Below are positions 40,401 through 49,712 of a stretch of DNA of 64,000 nt, in pieces. Both the position numbers and the translations under genes were made by a program. The notes beneath the pieces are model-generated. The model was given only the letters and a program-made list of their open reading frames with translations, was not told where the DNA came from and did no database searches. Position 1 is the first letter of the stretch. The number at the start of each line of letters is the position of its first letter. Source of the DNA: Paenibacillus silvae (lineage in GTDB: Bacteria; Bacillota; Bacilli; Paenibacillales; Paenibacillaceae); the NCBI RefSeq assembly GCF_014639235.1, contig NZ_BMFU01000015.1, positions 40,489 through 104,488 of the forward strand, written 5' to 3'.

Positions 40401-43400
40401 TGTCCATGCCAGAGACCAGGCTGGAGTCTTGGTCAAAGCCCAACATCGGCGCATTCGTTTGCTGCTCGCTGTACGCCGCTTCATCATCGAGGTACAGCAC
40501 TGTCGCCAGTGCCAGCTGCTCTTCGCTGATCCAGGCTTCGGCACGCTCGCGCAGCAGTGTTTGCGTCAGCAGCACCTTCGCCCCGCTGTCCTCCAGCATG
40601 AAGCGTATGCGATCTGCCGGATAATCCGGGTCCAGTGGAACATATGCCCCGCCTGCTTTCCAGACAGCCAGCACCGCTATTAGCAGATCCACCGAGCGCT
40701 CGGCAAGAATGCCAACGATCGACTCCCGGCCGATGCCGCTGGTGCGCAGTGTCGCCGCAAGACGGTTCGCCCGCACATTCAGCTCCGCATACGTCAGGCG
40801 GTCATTCTCATACACAACAGCTTCTGCCTCCGGCGTGCGTTCCGCCTGTATCTCGAACAGCCTGTGGAATGCTGCCACAGGAGCTGCTTCCGCCTGCGCC
40901 GGGTTAAATGCGCTGATCACCTCTTCTTTTTCCGCTTCCGTCAGCAGGTTCAGCTCAGCAATTTTCTCACCGGGATGACTTACAATCGCTTTGAGCAATT
41001 GCCCAAAATGACTCGCCAGCCGCCGGATCGTACTTTCTTTATAAAGAGCTGTTGCATATTCAAAGCTGCACTCCAGGCCGCCATCTTCTTCCGCCACATC
41101 TATACTCAGGTCAAATTTTGCCATGCCGTATTCGCTAGGGTACGGGGACCATTTCAGCCCCTCCAGATCCAATGCTGTCTCCTCCAGATTCTGCAGGGAG
41201 AACATCGTGTCAAATAGCGGATTTCGGCTCAAATCCCGGCTAACCTGTACCTGATCAACAAGCTCTTCAAACGGATAATTCTGATGCTCATAGGCGCCTA
41301 AGGTTGTTTCCTTCACTTCTTCCAGATACGACAGGAACGTTTTCTCCGAAGAAAGGTTATTACGAAGCGCCAGCGTATTAACAAACATTCCGATTAAAGG
41401 CTGCGTTTCAACATGTGTTCTGCCCGCAATGGATGTGCCTACAATTAGATCATCCTGACCTGTGTATTTATGCAAAAGCACGGTATATGCGGCAAGCAGC
41501 ACCATATACAGCGTTGTTCCTGTTTGATTCGCCAACTGCTTCAGTCCTTCATTCGTTGCTCCATCTACGAAGAACGTCAGCGTCTGTCCCTCAAAACTCT
41601 GCACGGCAGGACGTGAATAATCCGTAGGCATCTCCAGAACCGGAAGTTCACCCCGGTAACGGTCCAGCCAGTACGTTTCCTCGCGTTTCAACTGTGACTT
41701 CTGCTCATCCGACTGCTGCCACACCGCATAATCCTTGTATTGAATACGCAACGGTTCTAATAACTCCCCGCCGTATAGACGAACAAGTTCATTGACGAAC
41801 ACATCCATCGAAACCCCATCAGACACGATATGGTGCATGTCGAACATCAGCAAGTAACGTTCGGCTGCAAGCTCCACGAGCTCTGCACGCAAGAGCGGAG
41901 GCTTTGCCAAGTCGAAAGGCCGAATAAACGCTGCTATAATCTCAGACTCTTCTCCTTCGTTTGCATGACGGCACTCGATTGCAAAATCAACGTCTTCGTA
42001 TATGCGCTGCATAGCCTCGCCTTGTACAATCTCAAAGCCCGTCCGCAGCGTTTCATGCCTTGAGATCAGTCCCCGGAAAGCATTTTCCAGTAAACTATGG
42101 TCAATCGTTCCTTCCAGCAGCAGCACACCCGGCATGTTATAGCTCTGATCGGCTCCTTCCAGCTGATTCAGAATAAACAGTCGCTTCTGCGCTGAAGAAA
42201 GCGGATAATGCTGCCTCTCACCTGCCAGCGGAATCGACGAGAAGGATTGCTTCCCGATCCGGGAGACAGCAATAGCCATATCTTCAATCGTAGAGTAGCG
42301 GAACACATCGCGCAGAGGCAGCTCAACATTCAATTCCTGATGCACCTTGCTCACCAGTGTCGTCGCCCTCAGAGAATGACCGCCCAGGTCAAAGAAGTTG
42401 TCATGAACGCCGATGTACTGCAATCCCAGCACACTTTTCCAAATCCCGACCAGAATTTCCTCCATTGCATTCCGAGGCAGCGTGCGCTCTTCACCCGGCT
42501 GTAAACTTTCCTCAGGTGCAGGAAGCGATTGCCGGTCAACCTTGCCGTTTGTCGTCAATGGGAGCCGATCTAACTGAATCAGGTATGTCGGGATCATATA
42601 TGCTGGCAGTTCCTGAGAGAGCACACTCTTCAGCTCGGCTGCCGAAAGCTCAAGGTCTGCTTCATAATAAGCGCAAAGCTGCTTCTCACCAGAGGTATTT
42701 TCATGAGCGAATACTGTTGTTTTCCGAATTCCTTCCACTTTCTGCAGCTGAGCTTCTATCTCCCCCAGCTCAATGCGGAAGCCGCGAATTTTCACCTGGT
42801 CGTCCGTTCGTCCCACGTATTCAATCGTTCCGTCCGGCAGCCATTTCGCCAAGTCCCCTGTCCGGTACATGCGCTCTCCCGGCACAAATGGATTGTCGAC
42901 AAATTTCTCCGCCGTCAGCTCCGGCCGGTTGTTGTAACCCTGCACCAGGCCTTCTCCTCCGACGCATAACTCCCCGGCCACACCGATCGGCAAAAGATGA
43001 TTTTGGCTGTCGACGATATACACCGTCGTATTACTTATCGGCCGTCCGATAGGTACGGTAACCGCCGACTCGTCCACGAAGTCAACCGGAAAATACGTGG
43101 TATACACCGTGCTTTCCGATGGGCCGTACAGATGATTGAGCCTGCCCGGTCCGAGATGTGCAAGCGCTCTGCGCACATGACCAACCGACACGCGCTCCCC
43201 ACCGAATAAAATCGCCCGGACATTCAGCAGGCAATCGACATTCACATCTACAAGCACGTTGAAAAAAGCCGTCGTGATCAGCATGACCGAGATGCTTTCA
43301 CGTTTGATGAGATCCGCCAGCTGGCCGATTTCCAGCAACGTCTCCCGGGGGACCAGCACCAGCCTTGCCCCATTTGTCAAAGCGCCAAAAATATCGAAAA

Positions 43401-46400
43401 TCGCTCCGTCGAATGAATAACTCGAAAGCTGGAGGACATGATCCCGCTCGGTAATGTCGATATAATTCGTATTTCTCACGATCCGCACGATGTTACGGTG
43501 CGAAACAAGGTTGCCTTTGGGCTTGCCGGTCGTGCCTGACGTATAGATGATACAAGCCAGGTCTGTCGCTTCAGTACCCGGACTTAAATCAGTACCGTCG
43601 TGGTGATAGAAGGAGGCGTCATCCACTAAAATCACCGAATGTAAGCCAGCACATGAATTCGCCAGCCGTTCACGCAGGTGGGTTTGTGTCAGCATGACCT
43701 GCGCCCCCGAATCTTCAATCAGGAAACGGATACGCTCTTCGGGATACTCAGGGTCAATCGGTACATAAGCCGCTCCAGCTTTGTGTATAGCCAGCATGCC
43801 AACCACCATTTCAATGGAACGTTCAGCCATAATGGCAACCAACTGACCTTTGCATATTCCATAGCCACGCAAAGTTCGTGCAAGGCTATTGACACGTTCG
43901 TTCAGTGCCCGGTAGCTCAGTTGCTGCTCATCCAAGGAAATGGCAGCTGCATTCGGAATTCGCCACGCCTGTTCTTCAAACAATTCAATAAGCGTCTTCC
44001 CGCGCGGAAATTCCGTAGTCGTATCGTTAAAACGTTCGAGAAGGTCCAGCTTTTCAACTTCGGTTACAAGTTCCAGCTCACCCACGGTGATTTCCGGGTT
44101 ATTCGTCACCTGTTCCAGCAGATGCACAAAATGCCGTTTGAGCCGCTCAACGCTATCTTTATCAAACACTTCGGCATTAAAATCAAACCGAATTTCGATA
44201 TCATCTCCCGGTACCACCGTCACGTTGAAGTTATAGTTGGTCTGCTCCTCCATCTGAACATCAGTAATCGTCAAATCGCCATGCTGCTGGTCACCCGCCT
44301 GCTCCATCTGCTCATCCACCGGGTAGTTCTCAAAAGCGAAGATATGATTGATCAGGTTCTGCTTTGGCATGCTGAGAGCTTGAATCTCATACAGCGGATA
44401 ATAAGCATACTGTCCGAGCTCCAGCGACCGTTCCTGGAGCTTCGCCATCAGGTCGGCGAACACGGTATCCGCTGTGCTCGTGACGCGAACCGGGACCGTA
44501 TTGATGAACAGCCCGATCATGGACTCAATACCCGGAATTTCCGCCGGCCTTCCGGCCACAACGCTGCCGAACACAGCATCGTTTGTTCCGTTATATTTTT
44601 GCAGCATCACACCCCAAACAGCTTGCAGCAGCGTATTGACCGTAACCAGACGCTCTTTTGCCACCCTGTCCATCCGTTCGCTCAATGCCTTGCCAAGCTC
44701 GGCGATGACGTGATCTGCCGTAAACCGGTCGTCCGGTGCCACTTCCCTTTGCCCCGGGAGTACCGTTTGCCCTTCATATCCTTCGAGAAATGCCGTCCAG
44801 TAGCTGGCTGCCGCCTGAGCGTCCTGCTTTTCCAACCATTCAATATAAGCACCATAATCCGAACCTTTGTCTCCAACTGGTTGCTTGCCGGAGGTCAAGG
44901 ACGAGTATATCTCAAATAGCTCCTGTGTCAGTTGAGCCAGGCACCATCCATCCATCAAAATATGCTGGAAACTCCACAGCACATGGTAGCTTTGCTCATC
45001 GGTGCGCATAATCGTGAATCGTACGAGTGCGTCATGTTCCAGATCAAAGCCGCGAAGCTTGTCTTCCTCGGCCTTTTTATCCAAGTACGCCTGCTTTTCG
45101 TCCTCCTCCAGATGAAGCAGCTCCTCATATTCAAAGCCGGCTGGCTTATCCCGATATATGATTTGCAGCGGCTCACCCGCGGGTCCTTTCACATAATTTG
45201 CACGCAGCACCAGATGTCGTTTCGCAAGCTCCTTCCAGCTCTTCTCGAAAAGCTGTACGTCGAGCGCCCCCCGCATCGTAAACCGAGTCTGCTCAAAATA
45301 AGCTGCCGTTTGCCGGTCAAGTGCGCTGTGGAACCACATCCCCTTCTGCATAGGTGTAAGTGAGTAAATATTTTCGATCTCCCCCAGATGGCCCGAAAGA
45401 TGTGCAATGCGCTCCAATTCGGCAATCGTCAAACCTTTATATTGCACGTCACTTGGTGTCAATTCCGTATTATCCTTGCTTGCACAGTGGGCGATAAGCT
45501 CTTGTAAACTTTGCTGAAGTCGCAAGGCGAAAGCTTCCATCGTTTCCTTACGATACTGCTTCCGGCTATAACTGAGATCAAGTGACAAAGCACCGTCCAG
45601 CACCATACCGTTAATATCCAGCACAAAGCTGCGGGCCTGTCGGTTGCTTACCGGGCTGCCACTGGAATAGGAAGATATACCAATTTCATCTTGGCTGAAT
45701 TCATCTTCGAATTGACCAAGGTAGTTAAAATTAATTTCCGGCTCCGCACCCCAAACGAAACCATCCTCGGAATTAGATAGATAACGGCATACCCCGTACC
45801 CCAGCCCCTTGTTCGGAACACCGCGCAAGCTTTCCTTAACCTGTTTAATCTGCTGAGCCAAATCCCCGCAAATTTCTGGCTCCAGGACAACAGGAAACTT
45901 GGTCGTAAACCAGCCAACTGTACGCGTAATATCGATATCTGTTCCGATCGATTCACGTCCGTGCCCTTCAAGATTAATTCGCACCCTTTCGTGTCCAGTC
46001 CATTTGCGTATGGCTATACCAAGCGCCGTAACCAAAACATCGTTCATTTCGGTATTGTAGGCCCGGTGTACCCGTTTCAGCAGAAGTTCTGTTTCTTCGC
46101 AAGTCAAACAGATGAACAGGGATTCGCTATCCTGCTGCGTTGTAACTTCCGCTTCCATATCCTTAGGTATGTGGGGAACTTCGATGTTCTCCACCGCCTG
46201 CCAATAGTCGCGTTCCTTCTTCATCTCAGAACTTTGCGCATAAGCGGTCAGCTGCTCGGACCAGGTGTAGTACGCATCCGTCTTTGCTGGAAAACGAATC
46301 TCCTCTCCTTTTCCAGCTTGTTCATACCCCAGAGCGAAATCTTCCATTAAGATACGCCAGGACACACCGTCCACCACCGCATGATGAACCGCAAGCAGCA

Positions 46401-49335
46401 GATGATCGCCATCAGCACATCGGAACAATCCCGCTTTTACCAGAGGACCGCTCTCCAGATGAATGCCTGCCTGGATATGCGTTGCCTTCGTTTCCACAGC
46501 TTGCATCGGATTCTCTGCTTCCATGAAGTTGAACATGTCCAGCGTGAACAGACTGCCTTCCTGAATTGCACGAGTCCGCGCGCTGAATCCTTGTTCCGTT
46601 TGGCGGAATACCAATCGCAAGGCATCATGATGCTCGGTCAGCTTCTGCAGCACCTGACGCACTGCCTCTTCATCAAAGCCTTCCTTGCGGTAAAGCATTA
46701 CCGATTGGTTAAAATGATGCGGGTCGGCAAACACGCTCTCGAAAAACCACCGCTGAATCGGAACCAGTGACATATCACCTGTGATTTCACCTTGATGGAT
46801 CGTACGTCCGGTCGGTTTCACATGCAGACTAAGCTGTGCAATGGTCGGATATTTGAACAAATCCCTGATTTCCAGCTTGTATCCCGCCTGATGAAGCCGC
46901 GAAGATACTTGAATGGACTTGATCGAATCTCCGCCCAGTTCGAAGAAATGATCCGTTACTCCCACGCGATCGGCGTTTAATACCGCCTTCCACACATCAG
47001 CAAGTGTCTGCTCCGCTTCATTGCGGGGTGCCACGTAGGCATTGCCTGTCAACGCAATTCCTTCCGGGGCTGGTAATGCCTTGCGGTCGATTTTGCCGTT
47101 CGGCGTAAGTGGCATACGCGGAAGCTGAACAACATGTGCTGGAATCATATAATTCGGCAATGTTTGCGCCAGCGCACTTCTCAGCTCACCGAGCGCCAGC
47201 GGATGGCTTGCGACCAAGTAGGCACACAGCTCTTGCCCGCTTTTTCCTTCCCGTGCAAGTACAATTGTCTCCTGCACAGCTTCTATATTCAGAAGCTGCT
47301 CTTCAATCTCACCGATCTCGATTCGAAACCCGCGAATTTTTACCTGATGGTCAATTCGGCCCAGATACTCTATGTTTCCGTCCGGCAGCCAGCGGGCAAG
47401 GTCGCCTGTTCGGTAGAGGCGTTCTCCCGGCGCAAACGGATGCTCGACAAACTTCTCGGCTGTCAGCTCCGGTTGATTCAGATACCCTCTCGCAAGCCCT
47501 ACGCCCGCCACGCAGAGCTCGCCTTCCACTCCTGGAGGCACAAGCTGAAGGTGAGCATTCAAAATAAAAATCCGGTGATTATCCAGTGGTCGCCCGATTG
47601 GAATGAATCTTCGCTCTGACTGATGCTCACTCGCATCCCAAAGTGTCGTAACAATTGAGGCTTCGGTTGGACCGTACGCATTAAAATAACGGACCTTCTC
47701 CTTCCATTGCTGCACAAATTCGGCCGATACCGCGGAGCCCCCCGTTACAAGCTTGTTTAAACTCGGAATTCTTTCCGGATTTAAATACGCACTGTAGGTC
47801 GGAGGCAAGATCGCAGCCGTAATTGCATGTTCGTTCATATAATTTTCGAACAGGTGGTTGTCAAGAATTGTCTCGGCATTCGGGATGTACAAAGTTGCGC
47901 CAAAATAGAGCGCTTTGAACATTTCCCAGCAGGAAGCATCAAACGACAGGCTCGCGAATTGAACGATTCGGTCATCCTGATTGATCCCCAGCCGGTCTGC
48001 AAACATCGATTTCAAACTGACCAAACCGCAATGCTCCAGCATAACTCCTTTCGGTTTGCCCGTTGTACCTGATGTATAAATAACATAAGCAAGATCATTC
48101 GGACCACTAACCGGCTTCAGATTGGAGCCATCTCCGCTATAGGCCTGCTCTTCATCCAGCGCCAGCACCTTACCTTCGAACGGCACCTGAGACAGCAGTT
48201 CTCTTTGAGTCAGCAGCAGCTGAGCATTTGAGTTCTCCAAAATGTAGCGGATGCGTTCCTCCGGGTATTCGGGATCGATCGGCACATAAGCCCCCCCGGC
48301 TTTCAGAACCGCTAGAATACCAACAACCATTTCCAGCGATCTTCTGACCATTAAGCCAACGAGCTGATTGTGCTGTACCCCGAGAGATCGCAGCGTGCAC
48401 GCCAGCCGGTTAGCACGTTCGTTCAGCTCAGCGTAGGTAAGCCGCTTCCCCTCATAAACAACAGCCGTCGCTTCAGGTACACGCTCCACCTGTTCCTCTA
48501 TGAGTTGATGAATGGTCTGATCATGGGCATACTCTTTGTCTGTATCGTTAAAAACTTGCAGCAATTGAAATTTCTCTTCCTTCGACAGCATATCTGCCCG
48601 CATAATCTCCAGATCCAACTCGTGGAGACCCACGGACAACAAGCGATCCAGATGACCAACAACCCGGTTCATAAAATCGGATTCATACAAGTGCTTGTTA
48701 TATGACAGCGCCAGCTGAATGGTGCCAGCACTCAAGCTGAATTCAAAGAAACAATCCGTAACCACACTGTGCTCGGTTTCATACATATGCAGTTCCTTTA
48801 GCGAAACGAGTGTATGAATGACGGGTATCCCGTCAACGTATTGCAGGTCCAGATTCTCCGTCATTTTCAAGAATGGAATATGCTGATGTTTTATCGCTTC
48901 CGGCAAGGAATTTCTCAGCTCACCCAGAAGTGTTTTGAAAGTCGCACCAGCCGAAAGTGAGTTCTTCAAAATGACTGTATGATTAACAGGCCGCCGCGTC
49001 TCCTCCTTTTTCCGTACAACTGGCATGCCGACCAAAATATCAGAAGTGCCTGTATATTTATGTAGGAGCGATTGAACACCTGCGAGTAAAATCATAAACA
49101 TGGCTAGTGGAGCACCTTTGCTCATCTGCTGTATACGCTGCGCCGTCTCCTTGGACAGTGAACCGCTGACGGTTGTCATCATGGGCACCAACGAGCTTGG
49201 AGCTTTGGTATAGGGCAGACGTGTCAAGGTATCACCGTTACCAACAAATTTATCGTTCCAAAACATCGTTTCTTTTTCAAAAGCCACCTGGATCGTTCCC
49301 CTCTCTTGATCGGTAAAAGCAATCCGGCGAAGCAT
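34444..49335 (-). CDS. pmxA: Polymyxin synthetase PmxA, NRPS modules 6-9
   Basis: About 4963 residues from the ATG at 49335 (TAAGG upstream). A GTG at 49287 with GAGGGG is also possible and would align with the PmxB N-terminus. Order: lone C-lobe 1-250; A6 about 463, T6 about 800 (LGGDSIK), E about 850-1280 (VHHAVVDGVSWRI); C7 (WSFQHILMDGWC), A7 about 1974, T7 about 2321; C8, A8 about 3036, T8 about 3390; C9, A9 about 4108, T9 about 4463; terminal C10 about 4530-4955. Pocket residues: A6 D-A-W-I-V-G-A-I-V (bulky hydrophobic), A7 D-G-F-L-L-G-L-V-Y (aliphatic Leu/Ile), A8 and A9 D-V-G-E-I-S-A-I-D (diaminobutyrate). The terminal C10 should join residue 9 to Thr10 on PmxB. First synthetase gene transcribed. 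Confidence 0.95.
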   Translation of the reverse strand: MLRRIAFTDQERGTIQVAFEKETMFWNDKFVGNGDTLTRLPYTKAPSSLVPMMTTVSGSLSKETAQRIQQMSKGAPLAMFMILLAGVQSLLHKYTGTSDILVGMPVVRKKEETRRPVNHTVILKNSLSAGATFKTLLGELRNSLPEAIKHQHIPFLKMTENLDLQYVDGIPVIHTLVSLKELHMYETEHSVVTDCFFEFSLSAGTIQLALSYNKHLYESDFMNRVVGHLDRLLSVGLHELDLEIMRADMLSKEEKFQLLQVFNDTDKEYAHDQTIHQLIEEQVERVPEATAVVYEGKRLTYAELNERANRLACTLRSLGVQHNQLVGLMVRRSLEMVVGILAVLKAGGAYVPIDPEYPEERIRYILENSNAQLLLTQRELLSQVPFEGKVLALDEEQAYSGDGSNLKPVSGPNDLAYVIYTSGTTGKPKGVMLEHCGLVSLKSMFADRLGINQDDRIVQFASLSFDASCWEMFKALYFGATLYIPNAETILDNHLFENYMNEHAITAAILPPTYSAYLNPERIPSLNKLVTGGSAVSAEFVQQWKEKVRYFNAYGPTEASIVTTLWDASEHQSERRFIPIGRPLDNHRIFILNAHLQLVPPGVEGELCVAGVGLARGYLNQPELTAEKFVEHPFAPGERLYRTGDLARWLPDGNIEYLGRIDHQVKIRGFRIEIGEIEEQLLNIEAVQETIVLAREGKSGQELCAYLVASHPLALGELRSALAQTLPNYMIPAHVVQLPRMPLTPNGKIDRKALPAPEGIALTGNAYVAPRNEAEQTLADVWKAVLNADRVGVTDHFFELGGDSIKSIQVSSRLHQAGYKLEIRDLFKYPTIAQLSLHVKPTGRTIHQGEITGDMSLVPIQRWFFESVFADPHHFNQSVMLYRKEGFDEEAVRQVLQKLTEHHDALRLVFRQTEQGFSARTRAIQEGSLFTLDMFNFMEAENPMQAVETKATHIQAGIHLESGPLVKAGLFRCADGDHLLLAVHHAVVDGVSWRILMEDFALGYEQAGKGEEIRFPAKTDAYYTWSEQLTAYAQSSEMKKERDYWQAVENIEVPHIPKDMEAEVTTQQDSESLFICLTCEETELLLKRVHRAYNTEMNDVLVTALGIAIRKWTGHERVRINLEGHGRESIGTDIDITRTVGWFTTKFPVVLEPEICGDLAQQIKQVKESLRGVPNKGLGYGVCRYLSNSEDGFVWGAEPEINFNYLGQFEDEFSQDEIGISSYSSGSPVSNRQARSFVLDINGMVLDGALSLDLSYSRKQYRKETMEAFALRLQQSLQELIAHCASKDNTELTPSDVQYKGLTIAELERIAHLSGHLGEIENIYSLTPMQKGMWFHSALDRQTAAYFEQTRFTMRGALDVQLFEKSWKELAKRHLVLRANYVKGPAGEPLQIIYRDKPAGFEYEELLHLEEDEKQAYLDKKAEEDKLRGFDLEHDALVRFTIMRTDEQSYHVLWSFQHILMDGWCLAQLTQELFEIYSSLTSGKQPVGDKGSDYGAYIEWLEKQDAQAAASYWTAFLEGYEGQTVLPGQREVAPDDRFTADHVIAELGKALSERMDRVAKERLVTVNTLLQAVWGVMLQKYNGTNDAVFGSVVAGRPAEIPGIESMIGLFINTVPVRVTSTADTVFADLMAKLQERSLELGQYAYYPLYEIQALSMPKQNLINHIFAFENYPVDEQMEQAGDQQHGDLTITDVQMEEQTNYNFNVTVVPGDDIEIRFDFNAEVFDKDSVERLKRHFVHLLEQVTNNPEITVGELELVTEVEKLDLLERFNDTTTEFPRGKTLIELFEEQAWRIPNAAAISLDEQQLSYRALNERVNSLARTLRGYGICKGQLVAIMAERSIEMVVGMLAIHKAGAAYVPIDPEYPEERIRFLIEDSGAQVMLTQTHLRERLANSCAGLHSVILVDDASFYHHDGTDLSPGTEATDLACIIYTSGTTGKPKGNLVSHRNIVRIVRNTNYIDITERDHVLQLSSYSFDGAIFDIFGALTNGARLVLVPRETLLEIGQLADLIKRESISVMLITTAFFNVLVDVNVDCLLNVRAILFGGERVSVGHVRRALAHLGPGRLNHLYGPSESTVYTTYFPVDFVDESAVTVPIGRPISNTTVYIVDSQNHLLPIGVAGELCVGGEGLVQGYNNRPELTAEKFVDNPFVPGERMYRTGDLAKWLPDGTIEYVGRTDDQVKIRGFRIELGEIEAQLQKVEGIRKTTVFAHENTSGEKQLCAYYEADLELSAAELKSVLSQELPAYMIPTYLIQLDRLPLTTNGKVDRQSLPAPEESLQPGEERTLPRNAMEEILVGIWKSVLGLQYIGVHDNFFDLGGHSLRATTLVSKVHQELNVELPLRDVFRYSTIEDMAIAVSRIGKQSFSSIPLAGERQHYPLSSAQKRLFILNQLEGADQSYNMPGVLLLEGTIDHSLLENAFRGLISRHETLRTGFEIVQGEAMQRIYEDVDFAIECRHANEGEESEIIAAFIRPFDLAKPPLLRAELVELAAERYLLMFDMHHIVSDGVSMDVFVNELVRLYGGELLEPLRIQYKDYAVWQQSDEQKSQLKREETYWLDRYRGELPVLEMPTDYSRPAVQSFEGQTLTFFVDGATNEGLKQLANQTGTTLYMVLLAAYTVLLHKYTGQDDLIVGTSIAGRTHVETQPLIGMFVNTLALRNNLSSEKTFLSYLEEVKETTLGAYEHQNYPFEELVDQVQVSRDLSRNPLFDTMFSLQNLEETALDLEGLKWSPYPSEYGMAKFDLSIDVAEEDGGLECSFEYATALYKESTIRRLASHFGQLLKAIVSHPGEKIAELNLLTEAEKEEVISAFNPAQAEAAPVAAFHRLFEIQAERTPEAEAVVYENDRLTYAELNVRANRLAATLRTSGIGRESIVGILAERSVDLLIAVLAVWKAGGAYVPLDPDYPADRIRFMLEDSGAKVLLTQTLLRERAEAWISEEQLALATVLYLDDEAAYSEQQTNAPMLGFDQDSSLVSGMDSFHEARPEDLAYVIYTSGTTGKPKGVMIEHRSLVNTAAGYRREYRLDQFPVRLMQLASFSFDVFVGDIARTLYNGGTMVIVPKDDRIDPSRLHHWMEREQVTIFESTPALIVPFMQYVYEQKLDIRSMELLITSSDSCSVADYRTLQERFGSSFRIINAYGVTEAAIDSSFYDEPLTQLPQTGHVPIGKAWLNARFYIVDAHLNPVPVGVLGELVIGGAGVARGYLNRVELTAEKFVDSPFVAGERLYRTGDLARWMEDGNVDFIGRIDNQAKIRGYRIETGEVEAKLLQVAGVREAVVLVRSDANGQKTLCAYYTPDAETELAVNDLRSALAQELPGYMIPSYFVELEHLPLTPNGKVDRKALPAPEGEAGSGTEYVAPRNKLEAKLAAIWQDVLGHVKQIGVYDNFFDIGGHSLRATTLVSKIHKTLNVDLPLRDVFRHSTIESMAAAIARLDQQQFVSIPVAEDREVYPQSFAQKRLFILNQLEGAELSYNMPEAMLLEGALDKSRFEETFRKLVARHEILRTGLEMMDGEASQRVYQNVNFAVEFYQVEEQEVEETVRGFIRPFDMAKPPLLRVGLAQLAPERHILMYDMHHIISDGVSMEIFVEEFVRLYGGEPLEPLRIQYKDYTVWQHSPKQQERLQQQETYWLSRFEGELPVLEMPTDYPRPAVQSYEGQTLEFFFDASKTEGLKQLASETGTTLFMVLLAAYNVLLHKYSGQEDVIVGTPIAGRNHEDVQPLIGMFLNTLAIRSYPASVKTFLSYLNEVKETTLHAFEHQNYPFEQLVDKVQVTRDLSRNPLFDTMFTMQNTENEAFELEGLRMTPYPGLLDTAKFDISLDVGEENGGLDYSFEYATALYKRETIERLAKHYEQLLVTIVSRPDAKIAELSLLTAEEKEEMISAFNPAQAEAAPVAAFHRLFEIQAERMPEAEAVVYENDRLTYAELNVRANRLAATLRTSGIGRESIVGILAERSVDLLIAVLAVWKAGGAYVPLDPDYPADRVRFMLEDSGAKVLLTQTPLRERAEAWLGEAQLALATVLYLDDEAAYSEQQTNAPVLGFDQSSRLVSGMDSFHEARPGDLAYVIYTSGTTGKPKGVMIEHRSLVNTAAGYRREYRLDQFPVRLMQLASFSFDVFVGDIARSLYNGGTMVIVPKDDRIDPSRLHHWIEREQVTIFESTPALIVPFMQYVYEQKLDICSMELLITSSDSCSVADYRTLQERFGSTFRIINAYGVTEAAIDSSFYDEPLSQLPQTGHVPIGKAWLNARFYIVDAHLNPVPVGVLGELVIGGVGVARGYLNRAELTAEKFVDSPFFAGERLYRTGDLARWMEDGNVDFIGRIDNQAKIRGYRIETGEIESQLLQVAGVREAVVLVRSDANGQKALCAYYTPDAETELAVNDLRSALAQELPGYMIPSYFVELEHLPLTPNGKVDRKALPATEGEAGSGTEYVAPRNKLEAKLAAIWQDVLGHAKQIGVYDNFFDIGGHSLRATTLAGKVFKEFNVNLPLRDVFRHSTIASMAEVMARMERQEHEVIPQAEERECYPLSSAQKRLFIQHTLDGADQLYNMPELVQMEGHFDVERFEAAMRKLIIRHESLRTGFEIVKGEAVQRIYSQVDFAVEHHQADPEDAAQIEQIIRSFVRPFELDKPPLLRTGVIELGPDLHILLFDMHHIVSDGVSMAIVMDEFSSFYAGEELPPLRIQYKDYAVWQQSKAHLERIGQQEAYWLQTFEGELPTADLPTDYERSAVRSYQGAHLDFDVEAALSARLRELAAQRESTLFMVLLAAYTVLLSKYSGHEDLIVGTPVAARTNTDLEPIIGMFVNTLALRNRPSGNKTFLSYLDEVKETALGAFENQDYPFEELVERLNVKREPGRFPLFDAVFDMQNIEERDAELEGIRLKNYELDQLEEAKFDLTLFIYENNGSLSGGFFYATKLFKETMIRTLTEDYLRILTQIAENPQLELSRIECHKPSEGAKRVVDTIEFAF
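45490..46795 (-). other. Epimerization domain in module 6 of PmxA
   Basis: The segment starts near EITGDMSLVPIQRWFFESVF and carries VHHAVVDGVSWRILMEDF. With the LGGDSIK carrier before it and a D-C-L-type condensation domain after it, it predicts a D residue at position 6, as in all known polymyxins. Confidence 0.93.
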
Positions 49336-49442
49336 AGCTCCCCGCCTTATCAAACATGTGACAAAAAAAGAACATCGTCCTGCGTGTGATATATGACTTC
49401 CCGCTCTTCTGTTTTAATGTACTTTCTACAGATGAGCTAACT

Positions 49443-49712
49443 TTAGAACCTGCGTAGATTTAATATTTTCTTTGGAAAAAGATGTAGGGGTAGACAAGGG
49501 AGGTTGCTCCCATCGTTGTAAGGCCTGCTGTAGGATTTCGGCCAGTTAACATGAAACTCGGCTGTCTCTCCGGATTTGACACCGGAGCAAACGTTGTAGA
49601 AGCCTGGAATTACGGGGTATGGATACACGCTATGTATATTTGCATATTCCCCCGCAGCACTGATATGGATCAATACAGATCCCGCTGCGGAGTAGTAAAC
49701 CTTGTCTGACAA
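49443..49712 (-). other. Doubtful small ORF or gene remnant upstream of pmxA
   Basis: An 89-codon frame with protein-like composition (for example SAAGSVLIHISAAGEYANIH and FYNVCSGVKSGETAEFHVNW). It has only a TTG start, no ribosome-binding site, and an in-frame stop just upstream. I do not recognise it. It may be the end of a decayed gene or chance coding in the pmxA control region. The whole gap from 49336 to 49831 otherwise shows no RNA element and no convincing sigma-A promoter, although the pmxA promoter must lie here or upstream of dat. Confidence 0.25.

Noticed and set aside
42840..44000. Calling module 7 as Thr, as in polymyxin A/M
   Set aside because: The pocket reads D-G-F-L-L-G-L-V-Y, unlike the D-F-W-N-I-G-M-V-H of the Thr domains A2 and A10.
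8357..49335. Long repeated blocks as mobile elements or CRISPR
   Set aside because: The repeats are adenylation and condensation domains in one continuous reading frame each; no transposase, terminal repeats or spacer pattern.
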